Shown: positions 1 to 5,191 of the stretch, piece by piece
Numbering within the stretch: the first letter of the stretch is position 1
How the letters are laid out: every line of letters starts with the position of its first letter
NCBI GenBank assembly: GCA_021814895.1
Contig: JAKAHN010000059.1
Coordinates: 1-5,191 of the forward strand
Length of the DNA: 5,191 nucleotides
Direction of reading: 5' to 3'
Source of the DNA: a bacterium
GTDB lineage: Bacteria > Patescibacteriota > Minisyncoccia > Phycocordibacterales > 2-02-FULL-43-11
Made by a program: the position numbers and the translations under genes
The notes under the pieces: generated by a model
What the model saw: the letters and a program-made list of their open reading frames with translations, nothing else
What the model was told of the DNA's origin: nothing
The model's database searches: none

Positions 1-1
1 C

Positions 2-1462
2 GCTCTTTCCCAAAACGAAACTCAAACTATGACCGGCGGAAGTGAATTCTTCGGTGTAAGAAGCAAACAGAACCAGGGCTGCCAAGCCGGCTGAAGCTAT
101 AGCATAACCTTTTGTAACTGCTTTGGTCGTGTTGCCGACGGCGTCAAGCGGGTCGGTAACATCGCGGACTTCTTTTGGTAATTCGGCCATTTCGGCAATA
201 CCTCCTGCGTTATCGGTAATTGGCCCGTAAGCGTCAATAGCAATAATAATACCAGCGAGTGATAACATACTCATTGCCGCCACCGCGATGCCGTATAGTC
301 CGGCGAAATTATAAGCAACCAGAATACCGGCAATAATAGTGATGAGCGGGAGAGCGGTAGATTTCATTGATATAGCCAAACCTTGAATAATGTTGGTGCC
401 GTGACCGGAGACAGATGCTTTGGCGATTGATTGGACCGGAGCATATTTAGTACTTGTGTAGTATTCGGTGATGACAACAATAAGGGCGGTGACTACAAGT
501 CCGGTTAGAGCGGCGATAAACAAGTTGAAAGTTTCATATTTGCCGTTCATCGCCATAATTTTATTAGTCAAGAAATAGAAAGCCCCTGTAGCGATAACCC
601 CTGACACAATTAGAGCCTTATATAGGGCGCCCATAATGTTTTTAGATTTACCGAGTCGGGCAAACCATGTGCCGATGATTGAAGCGAAAATAGAAACACC
701 TCCCAAGGCGAGCGGGAAAAGAATCGCATTCGGATAATTTGGGAAAATGATAAAGCCTAGAAGCATCGCGGCGATTGAGGTCACGGCGTAAGTTTCAAAC
801 AAGTCGGCTGCCATACCGGCGCAATCTCCGACATTGTCTCCAACATTGTCGGCAATAACAGCGGCGTTTCGCGGATCATCCTCCGGGATACCGGCTTCAA
901 CTTTTCCAACTAAGTCCGCTCCGACATCAGCCGCTTTGGTGAAAATTCCTCCGCCCAATCTGGCAAAAACGGAAATCAAACTGGCGCCAAAGCCCAGACC
1001 AACCAGTGATTGAATGTTTCCTGTAATTGCGTAAAAAACGCTTATTGAAAATAAGGCTAACCCGACAACCAAAAGCCCGGTGACTGTTCCTCCTCTAAAG
1101 GCCATAGAGAGCGCTGGTGCCAAACCTCCCTTAGCCGCCTCCGTTGTTCTAACATTGGCTCGGACTGAAACGTTCATACCGATGTAACCGGCGAGAGCCG
1201 AAGCGAAAGCCCCAACTAAAAATCCGACGGCAGAAGTCAGGCTGATGAAAATCCAGAGCAAAATAAAAATTGCCACGGCAATCCAGGCAATCGTTTTGTA
1301 TTGGCGATTTAGATAAGCTTTGGCGCCTTCTTGAATGGCGGCAGAAATTTCCTGCATTCGCGCCGACCCGGCGCTTTTACCCAAAATAACTTTTGCTGTT
1401 ATTAAACCATAAACAATGGCGATAACAGCGCTTACAATAGCAAAAATAATGTATCCACTCAT
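2..1462 (-). CDS. hppA: Membrane-bound H+-translocating pyrophosphatase, K+-independent type (C-terminus beyond window)
   Basis: Integral membrane ion pump that hydrolyses pyrophosphate and moves protons across the cytoplasmic membrane. The 487 visible codons begin at ATG 1462 with a hydrophobic helix (about residues 4-27). The family signature [14 protein letters not shown] follows at 42-55, with further membrane helices around 58-98 and 125-147. The substrate/Mg-binding block is intact: [11 protein letters not shown] at 179-189, then PEDDPRN and [12 protein letters not shown] up to residue 216. [10 protein letters not shown] occupies 443-452. By established subfamily rules, Lys at position 447 and Thr at 450 mark the K+-independent, proton-pumping class, whereas K+-dependent and Na+-pumping members carry Ala at the Lys position. 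Family members usually have about 650-700 residues, so roughly 200 C-terminal residues lie off the left edge. No Shine-Dalgarno sequence precedes the start. It is transcribed divergently from glyA. Family identity is near certain; pump specificity is inferred from these residues. Confidence 0.97.
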   Translation of the reverse strand, partial: MSGYIIFAIVSAVIAIVYGLITAKVILGKSAGSARMQEISAAIQEGAKAYLNRQYKTIAWIAVAIFILLWIFISLTSAVGFLVGAFASALAGYIGMNVSVRANVRTTEAAKGGLAPALSMAFRGGTVTGLLVVGLALFSISVFYAITGNIQSLVGLGFGASLISVFARLGGGIFTKAADVGADLVGKVEAGIPEDDPRNAAVIADNVGDNVGDCAGMAADLFETYAVTSIAAMLLGFIIFPNYPNAILFPLALGGVSIFASIIGTWFARLGKSKNIMGALYKALIVSGVIATGAFYFLTNKIMAMNGKYETFNLFIAALTGLVVTALIVVITEYYTSTKYAPVQSIAKASVSGHGTNIIQGLAISMKSTALPLITIIAGILVAYNFAGLYGIAVAAMSMLSLAGIIIAIDAYGPITDNAGGIAEMAELPKEVRDVTDPLDAVGNTTKAVTKGYAIASAGLAALVLFASYTEEFTSAGHSLSFVLGKS

Positions 1463-1500
1463 ATTTTTTGAGATGAAACTATTAATAATTTAATACGATA

Positions 1501-1529
1501 GTTTTACCAGAATAATCGCTTGAAAGCAA
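1501..1529 (-). promoter_or_regulatory. Candidate hppA promoter
   Basis: Read on the minus strand, TTGCTT (1529-1524) is followed after a 17-base spacer by TAAAAC (1506-1501), with TG one base upstream of the -10 hexamer (extended -10 form). Transcription would start near 1494 and leave a leader of about 32 nt. Both hexamers are imperfect (3/6 and 4/6 against the sigma-70 consensus). An alternative -10, TATTAA, lies slightly downstream around 1486-1491. Low confidence. Confidence 0.3.
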
Positions 1530-1567
1530 ATATTTTAAAGATAAAAACTTTTCTTTTTAGCCGGGGC

Positions 1568-1576
1568 TGATAGAAT
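1568..1576 (+). promoter_or_regulatory. Candidate extended -10 promoter for glyA operon
   Basis: TGATAGAAT matches the extended -10 form TGnTAnAAT, with 5/6 of the hexamer. There is no convincing -35, only a T-rich stretch (TTTTCT at 1549-1554, 16-base spacer). Transcription would start near 1583 and give a leader of about 79 nt before glyA. That leader contains a G run (1593-1599) but no stem-loop or riboswitch I can recognise. The same motif type precedes the 4321-4589 unit and tmk. Confidence 0.45.
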
Positions 1577-1661
1577 GATTTAATGATTTAAGAGGGGGGA
1601 AATTCAAGAGTCACCTTTTTAGGAAATTAGCGTTTTAGACTTACAACTTTTAATTATTACA

Positions 1662-2843
1662 ATGAAAGACAAAAAAATTGAAAAATTGATAAAAGATGAA
1701 GAGACGCGACAAAAAAAAGTTATCAACCTTATTCCTTCGGAGAATTATGTCTCTAAAGATGTTTTAACGGCCCTAGGTTCTATATTTGATAATAAATATG
1801 CCGAAGGTTATCCCCACGCTCGATATTATGGCGGGCAGACAAACACTGATAAATTGGAAGAACTGTGCCAAGAAAGAGCTTTGAAACTTTTCAAACTAGT
1901 TAAGAATGAATGGTATGTAAACGTCCAACCACTTTCCGGCGCGCCTGCCAACTTGGCGGTTTATCTTGGACTTGTTCCTCTCGGCGGGAAGATAATGGGT
2001 TTGCCACTTTCCTCCGGCGGACATTTGAGCCATGGTCAAAAAGTTTCGATTACCGGAAAAGCTTGGCAACAAATCCCGATAGAAATTGACCCGAAAACCG
2101 AAAGAATTAATTATGAAAAAATGGAGGCAGATGCAATTCGAGAAAAACCCAATCTTATTGTTGTTGGCTTCACTGCTTACCCAAGGATTGTTGATTTCAA
2201 AAAATGTCGAGAAATAGCCGACGCCTCGGGCTCGATATTAATGGTGGATATGTCACATTTTGCCGGATTGGTGGCTGGGGAAGCTTATCCGTCGCCATTT
2301 AGGTATGCCGATGTGGTGACGACAACAACCCATAAAACTTTGCGCGGGCCGAGGGCGGCGATGATTTTTGCAAAAGTGGACGCTCGCGAGTTGTGGAAAA
2401 AAATTGATAAAGCGATTTTCCCCGGGCTTCAGGGCGGTCCGCATATGGGGCAAATTGCCGGCGTGGCAGTTGCTTTGGCCGAGGATGCAAAACCAGATTT
2501 TAAAAAATACGCCAAGCAGGTTATTAAAAATGCTCAAGCTCTTGCCAACGAGCTTATCCGTTTGGGTTGGCGAGTGATTTCCAGCGGGACCGATTCCCAT
2601 TTGGTTTTGGTTGACGTTTGGATGAATGGAAGAGGGTTGCCTGGTAAGGAAGCTGAAGCTAAATTGGAAAAAGCTGGAATCATTTGCAATAAAAACACCA
2701 TACCGGGCGAAACACGTTCGCCGTTTGACCCGTCGGGCATTAGAATGGGTAGTCCGGCTGAAACGACAAGAGGAAAGAAGGAAAAAGATTTTATTCAAAT
2801 TGCAAGAAAAATAGATTCTATTTTGAGAAAAAAGCAAGGCTAA
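1662..2843 (+). CDS. glyA: Serine hydroxymethyltransferase
   Basis: Cytosolic PLP enzyme that interconverts serine plus tetrahydrofolate with glycine plus 5,10-methylene-tetrahydrofolate, the main source of one-carbon units. The 393-residue product is collinear with E. coli GlyA (417 aa). SENYVS lies at 26-31. YAEGYPHARYYGG at 46-58 contains the counterparts of E. coli Glu57 and Tyr65. GGHLSHG at 119-125 includes the PLP-stacking His121. VDMSHFAGLVA at 195-205 has Asp196 and His199. THKTLRGP at 223-230 has the Schiff-base Lys225, and SGIRMGSP at 358-365 has the substrate-carboxylate Arg361. All expected active-site residues are present. The C-terminus is about 25 residues shorter than in E. 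coli and ends in a basic tail. The ATG at 1662 is the only sensible start, since it reaches the normal N-terminus, but no Shine-Dalgarno sequence precedes it. The gene leads a run with yvcK (4-nt gap) and the HAD gene. Confidence 0.97.
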   Translation: MKDKKIEKLIKDEETRQKKVINLIPSENYVSKDVLTALGSIFDNKYAEGYPHARYYGGQTNTDKLEELCQERALKLFKLVKNEWYVNVQPLSGAPANLAVYLGLVPLGGKIMGLPLSSGGHLSHGQKVSITGKAWQQIPIEIDPKTERINYEKMEADAIREKPNLIVVGFTAYPRIVDFKKCREIADASGSILMVDMSHFAGLVAGEAYPSPFRYADVVTTTTHKTLRGPRAAMIFAKVDARELWKKIDKAIFPGLQGGPHMGQIAGVAVALAEDAKPDFKKYAKQVIKNAQALANELIRLGWRVISSGTDSHLVLVDVWMNGRGLPGKEAEAKLEKAGIICNKNTIPGETRSPFDPSGIRMGSPAETTRGKKEKDFIQIARKIDSILRKKQG

Positions 2844-2847
2844 ACAA

Positions 2848-3804
2848 ATGAAGACCGGCGAAAGTGTTAAAAAAATTGTGACGATAGGCGGAGGCGCCGG
2901 CAGTTTCACCGTTCTTAAAGGTTTGAAAAAGTATCCGATCGCAATTACCGCCATTGTGACCACTTTTGATTCCGGCGGTTCAAGCGGACTTTTACGCGAT
3001 GAATTCGGCATTTTACCGCCGGGCGATGTCAGACGATGCCTCGTTGCTTTATCAGAAGAGGAAAAAATTCTTCGCCGGCTTTTTATGTTCAGGTTTGAGA
3101 AAAAAAGTTCATTGCAAGGTCATAGTTTTGGCAATCTTTTTCTAACCGCCCTGTCGTCAATTTTCAAAGACGATAATTTGGCGATTGAAAAAGCCGGCGA
3201 GCTTTTAAATATAAACGGCAAAGTTTTGCCGGTCTCGCTCAGCAAGTCGCACCTCTGCGCCACCCTTGAAGATGGAACGATTATTGAAGGTGAAACCAAT
3301 ATTGATATTCCGAAACACGATAGTGAAAGTAAAATTAAAAAAATTTTTCTGGAACCAAAAGCTAAACTTAATTCGAAAGCCCGCAAAGCTATTATGGAGG
3401 CGGATATTATTGTTGTAGGACCAGGAGACCTTTATACCTCAATCATTCCCAATTTTTTGGTTGGCGGTATGTTAGAGGCGATGAAAAAAACAAAAGCAAA
3501 GAAAATTTATATTGCCAATTTGATGACCAAATGGGGCGAAACTAACAATTTAAGCGCTTCAGATTGCGCCAAAGCGATTTTGTTTTATGCGGGAGTGTCG
3601 AAATTTGATTATATTGTTTGCAATAGCCGTAAGATGAGCGACAAAACTTTACGTTCTTATGCCAAAGAGAAAAAATATCCGATGGTGGTAGATAAAAGTT
3701 TAAATCGTTTTGGTAAAGAAATAATTTTAAAACCTCTTTGGAAAGATAGCGGGATCATAAGACATAATTCTGATTTGTTGGCTAAAATTATCACTTCGTT
3801 ATGA
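2848..3804 (+). CDS. yvcK: YvcK/YbhK (CofD-like) family UDP-sugar-binding protein
   Basis: Soluble Rossmann-like protein of the CofD/UPF0052 family (PF01933). B. subtilis YvcK (317 aa) binds UDP-GlcNAc and is needed for cell shape and growth on gluconeogenic carbon; no enzymatic reaction is firmly established. The 318-residue product is the usual length. Motifs in order: the nucleotide-binding glycine loop GGGAGSFTVLKGL at 14-26; DSGGSSGLLRDEFG at 41-54; LPPGDVRRCLVALS at 56-69; GHSFGNLFLTAL at 91-102; GPGDLYTSIIPNFLVGG at 191-207; and NLMTKWGETNNLSASD at 224-239. Compared with the common forms, the loop has GGGAG instead of GGGTG, DS replaces DD at 41-42, and D replaces S at 194. The start lies 4 nt after the glyA stop, with AAGG at 2836-2839 as a weak ribosome-binding site. 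The stop overlaps the next start (ATGA). The common partners rapZ and whiA are not next to it. True CofD (F420 synthesis) is less likely, because the motifs fit the YvcK branch. Confidence 0.9.
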   Translation: MKTGESVKKIVTIGGGAGSFTVLKGLKKYPIAITAIVTTFDSGGSSGLLRDEFGILPPGDVRRCLVALSEEEKILRRLFMFRFEKKSSLQGHSFGNLFLTALSSIFKDDNLAIEKAGELLNINGKVLPVSLSKSHLCATLEDGTIIEGETNIDIPKHDSESKIKKIFLEPKAKLNSKARKAIMEADIIVVGPGDLYTSIIPNFLVGGMLEAMKKTKAKKIYIANLMTKWGETNNLSASDCAKAILFYAGVSKFDYIVCNSRKMSDKTLRSYAKEKKYPMVVDKSLNRFGKEIILKPLWKDSGIIRHNSDLLAKIITSL

Positions 3805-4289
3805 AAAAGCCCCTTTTGATTTTTGATCTTGATGATACTTTGTATGATACCAGTATGAGGATTGATGAAAATACCCCGAATTTTGCCGAGATGAAATTGT
3901 ATCCCGATGCTAAAAATTTTTTGGAAAGTTCGTCGAGCGAAAAGATTTTAGTGACTTATGGTGACGTAACTACTCAAGAAAAAAAGATTGAAACACTGGG
4001 TATTCGAGATTATTTTTCAGAAATTTATATTTGTAGAGAACGCCAAGAAAAATTGGATTGTTTTAAAAAAATTTTGGGAAAATATAAAATTGAAAATCTG
4101 AAAGCAATTTTAGTTATTGGAGACAGAATAGATTCGGAAATTAAATACGGGAATATTTTAGGAATGACAACTGTGCTTTTGTGGCGAGGGAAGTATAAAG
4201 AATTAAAACCAAAAGACGAAAATGAAATTCCCGATTTCAAAGTTCAGGATTTTGAAGAATTACTGAAACTGTTAGCCGGCGGAAGGTAG
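3801..4289 (+). CDS. Small HAD-superfamily hydrolase, probable phosphatase
   Basis: Cytosolic haloacid dehalogenase-fold protein of 162 residues, probably a small-molecule phosphatase with unknown substrate. Motif I is FDLDDTLYD at 8-16, with nucleophile Asp9 and acid/base Asp11. Motif II is the Thr in ILVTYGD (Thr52). Motif III is probably Lys84 in RQEKLDCF. Motif IV is GDRIDSEI at 107-114, with Mg-binding Asp108 and Asp111. Only about 35 residues lie between motifs I and II, so the C1 cap is vestigial. That is smaller than in phosphoglycolate phosphatase-like enzymes (typically over 200 aa) and suggests an open active site. The start is fixed by the ATGA overlap with yvcK, and no Shine-Dalgarno sequence precedes it, so translation is probably coupled. 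After the stop there is a T run (4295-4303) without a usable stem, so transcripts may read on to the terminator at 4561-4589. The family call is secure; the function is not. Confidence 0.85.
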   Translation: MKKPLLIFDLDDTLYDTSMRIDENTPNFAEMKLYPDAKNFLESSSSEKILVTYGDVTTQEKKIETLGIRDYFSEIYICRERQEKLDCFKKILGKYKIENLKAILVIGDRIDSEIKYGNILGMTTVLLWRGKYKELKPKDENEIPDFKVQDFEELLKLLAGGR

Positions 4290-4304
4290 AAATAATTTTT
4301 TTTA

Positions 4305-4313
4305 TGGTATATT
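4305..4313 (+). promoter_or_regulatory. Candidate extended -10 promoter of the 4321-4589 unit
   Basis: TGGTATATT is an extended -10 element: TG, one base, then TATATT, which matches 5/6 of TATAAT. No recognisable -35 lies 16-18 bases upstream. The start point would be about 4320-4321, giving a transcript of roughly 270 nt that ends at the terminator at 4561-4589. It lies just after the HAD gene stop, so the short unit appears to be independently transcribed. Confidence 0.45.
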
Positions 4314-4342
4314 AATTTTAGATATGGAACGGGGAATTGGTT

Positions 4343-4570
4343 ATGAGTAAACCAAGAAACTTAAAACCGCTTTGGCCGTATTTTTCAACGTTCGGTCGCC
4401 AGCCTACAAAGGCAGACCTTCGGCGGATTATGAGGGAAAGTCGAACTGCGACAAAAAAGTCGCTTGACCGTCTTGAGGAATTTGACGAAAGGTCGTGGGA
4501 GGCATGCCTAATGGTTTTAGGCGGGACAGTGAGATGTGGCAATCATATTTTGTTCCCGTTGGCGCGATAA
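4343..4570 (+). CDS. Hypothetical small basic protein (75 aa), coding status uncertain
   Basis: I do not recognise this gene. From ATG 4343 it would encode 75 residues, rich in arginine and lysine. The N-terminus carries prolines and aromatics (MSKPRNLKPLWPYF). The middle (about 21-53) looks helical and strongly charged, and the tail is hydrophobic with two cysteines (Cys52 and Cys64). No signal peptide or known motif is visible. GGGG at 4331-4334, 8 bases before the ATG, could act as a weak ribosome-binding site; a TTG at 4337 is a poorer start. The stop codon sits in the loop of the intrinsic terminator, so the last two sense codons lie in its stem. The start codon sits in the loop of a 6-bp hairpin. 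An 8-codon frame beginning at ATG 4324 overlaps the start. Because base composition is flat across codon positions and the region folds well, the unit may be a non-coding RNA instead. Confidence 0.45.
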   Translation: MSKPRNLKPLWPYFSTFGRQPTKADLRRIMRESRTATKKSLDRLEEFDERSWEACLMVLGGTVRCGNHILFPLAR

Positions 4571-4589
4571 ACTCGCGCCTTTTCTTTTT
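4561..4589 (+). terminator. Rho-independent terminator
   Basis: GGCGCGA (4561-4567) pairs perfectly with TCGCGCC (4573-4579) around a 5-base loop, and TTTTCTTTTT (4580-4589) follows directly. This is a strong intrinsic terminator for plus-strand transcripts. The TAA of the small open frame lies at the start of the loop. It separates the upstream unit from tmk and would also stop read-through from the glyA operon. Confidence 0.92.
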
Positions 4590-4591
4590 CC

Positions 4592-4600
4592 TGATACAAT
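4592..4600 (+). promoter_or_regulatory. Candidate extended -10 promoter for tmk, placing the start point at the ATG
   Basis: TGATACAAT fits TGnTAnAAT, with 5/6 of the -10 hexamer. It begins three bases after the terminator T-tract. A start point 7 bases past the hexamer falls on A4607, the first base of the tmk start codon, which would give a leaderless message. No -35 hexamer is evident, because that position is occupied by the terminator stem. Confidence 0.5.
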
Positions 4601-4606
4601 GGATTT

Positions 4607-5191
4607 ATGAACAAAAAAGGCAAGTTTATAGTGATAGAGGGGACTGACGGAAGCGGTAAGGGGACGCAGACGAAATTGCTTATTCAAAAGTTGAAAGATT
4701 TAAAAGTGCCGGTTGAGACGACTGATTTTCCGCAATACGACCAACCTTCAAGTTATTTCGTTTCAAAATATCTTCGCGGAGAATATGGAAAAGCTGACAA
4801 AGTCGGACCTTATCGCGCTTCGGTTTTTTACGCATTGGATAGATATGATAAATCTTTTGATATTTATCGGTGGCTTAAAGATGGGAAGGTGGTTATTAGC
4901 AATCGTTATGTTTCGGCCAATATGGGTCATCAGGCCGGTAAAATTTCCGATAAGAAAAAAAGAGAGGAGTATTTAAGATGGCTTAATCATTTTGAATATG
5001 AAATTTTTCATATCCCGAAACCGGATATGACAATTCTTTTGAATATGCCACCAGCAGTTGCTCAAAGTTTGGTTGATAAAAAGAGCGCGCGCAAATATAT
5101 TAAAGGCAAAAAACGCGATATTCACGAAGCCGATTTGAATCACTTGAAAAAAGCCCACGAAGCTTATTTGTTTGTTGCGAAAAAGTATGGT
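4607..5191 (+). CDS. tmk: Thymidylate kinase (dTMP kinase), C-terminus beyond window
   Basis: Cytosolic P-loop kinase that converts dTMP to dTDP with ATP, an essential step in dTTP supply. The 195 visible codons start at ATG 4607. The Walker A loop GTDGSGKGTQ is at 12-21 with Lys18. The nucleotide-binding FPQY at 41-44 corresponds to the FPER-type segment of human TMPK. Tyr69 and Arg70 lie in VGPYRAS. SNRY at 98-101 sits where the DRY/DRH motif is normally found, so Asp is replaced by Asn. A lysine/arginine-rich segment at 158-170 followed by DIHEAD is the likely LID. The earlier ATG at 4599 meets a stop after three codons, so 4607 is the start. Typical enzymes have about 205-215 residues, so little is missing. 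No ribosome-binding site is present and the leader may be absent. The family call is strong. A related deoxynucleoside monophosphate kinase role is possible but less likely. Confidence 0.93.
   Translation, partial: MNKKGKFIVIEGTDGSGKGTQTKLLIQKLKDLKVPVETTDFPQYDQPSSYFVSKYLRGEYGKADKVGPYRASVFYALDRYDKSFDIYRWLKDGKVVISNRYVSANMGHQAGKISDKKKREEYLRWLNHFEYEIFHIPKPDMTILLNMPPAVAQSLVDKKSARKYIKGKKRDIHEADLNHLKKAHEAYLFVAKKYG

Larger units (their letters stand above)
4321..4589 (+). ncRNA. Candidate structured RNA (alternative reading of the small ORF unit)
   Basis: The unit between the extended -10 element and the intrinsic terminator can be read as one structured RNA of about 269 nt. Its ends can pair: AAC 4328-4330 plus GGGAA 4332-4336 with TTCCC 4553-4557 plus GTT 4558-4560, with one bulged G. 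A perfect 6-bp hairpin (4337-4342 with 4350-4355) begins at the next base, and the terminator stem begins right after 4560, so helices abut. Further perfect hairpins: 4402-4405/4410-4413 (4 bp), 4448-4452/4459-4463 (5 bp), 4466-4472/4484-4494 (bulged, 7 bp) and 4506-4511/4517-4522 (6 bp). G+C is nearly equal at the three codon positions of the open frame (about half at each), which is weak evidence against strong coding selection. I cannot match it to RNase P RNA, tmRNA, 6S or SRP RNA. It may be an mRNA instead. Confidence 0.35.

Noticed and set aside
1563..1600. tmRNA-like start GGGGCTGAT upstream of glyA
   Set aside because: The following bases do not continue as the conserved tmRNA 5' sequence, and no tRNA-like 3' domain or tag frame follows before glyA.
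1553..1622. Direct repeat CTTTTTAG at 1553-1560 and 1615-1622
   Set aside because: Eight AT-rich bases repeated once in an AT-rich intergenic region is expected by chance.
1577..1661. A riboswitch (glycine, tetrahydrofolate or SAM) in the glyA leader
   Set aside because: The leader is short, AT-rich and has no strong stem or recognisable conserved core; only an 8-bp tandem repeat (ATGATTTA) and a G run are visible.
2253..3011. A 252-codon open frame on the minus strand across the glyA-yvcK junction
   Set aside because: It is wholly antisense to two strongly supported genes, has low-complexity Ser/Pro/Phe-rich composition and matches no family; it is a shadow of coding constraint on the other strand.
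4271..4303. A terminator after the HAD gene
   Set aside because: A T run is present, but the upstream GCCGGCGG has no partner forming a stable stem directly before it.
4318..4542. A 74-codon minus-strand frame opposite the small unit
   Set aside because: The promoter-like element and the terminator T-tract both point to plus-strand transcription, and the minus-strand frame has no promoter or ribosome-binding site I can see.
4321..4589. RNase P RNA, suggested by GAGGGAAAGTC at 4432-4442
   Set aside because: Only a loose match to the first conserved block (GAGGAAAGTCC); the GGTAAGAG-type, GGAGCAA-type and ACAGAA...GGCTTA blocks are absent, and the spacing from the 5' end is wrong.

Overview
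The window looks like part of a bacterial chromosome, moderately AT-rich and densely packed. It carries ordinary housekeeping genes of the kind found in small Patescibacteria (CPR, Parcubacteria-like) genomes. That placement is an inference from three things: the style of the protein variants (a serine hydroxymethyltransferase lacking about 25 C-terminal residues, a YvcK with a GGGAG glycine loop, and a thymidylate kinase with NRY in place of DRY), the near absence of Shine-Dalgarno sequences, and the tight gene spacing. Genes end at ordinary TAA or TGA stops and tryptophan is read from TGG, so nothing suggests a changed genetic code.

Layout. Positions 2-1462 on the minus strand hold the first 487 codons of a membrane-bound proton-pumping pyrophosphatase (hppA), whose C-terminus lies beyond the left edge. 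A divergent promoter region (1463-1661) separates it from a plus-strand run of three tightly packed genes: glyA (1662-2843), a yvcK/CofD-like gene (2848-3804, 4 nt after glyA) and a small HAD-superfamily hydrolase (3801-4289, overlapping yvcK by ATGA). Next comes a separate short unit of about 270 nt with its own extended -10 promoter (4305-4313) and a strong intrinsic terminator (4561-4589). It holds a 75-codon open frame (4343-4570), but it also has the abutting helices expected of a structured RNA, so its nature is unresolved. From 4607 to the right edge runs the first 195 codons of thymidylate kinase (tmk). Its ATG lies where an extended -10 element would start transcription, so its message may be leaderless.

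Functional links are loose. GlyA makes glycine and one-carbon units on folate, which feed thymidylate synthesis, and Tmk phosphorylates dTMP. The pyrophosphatase uses the PPi released by biosynthesis to energise the membrane. YvcK-family proteins bind UDP-sugars and are tied to envelope homeostasis. I see no mobile element, CRISPR array, tRNA or rRNA. The item most worth following up is the 4321-4589 unit.
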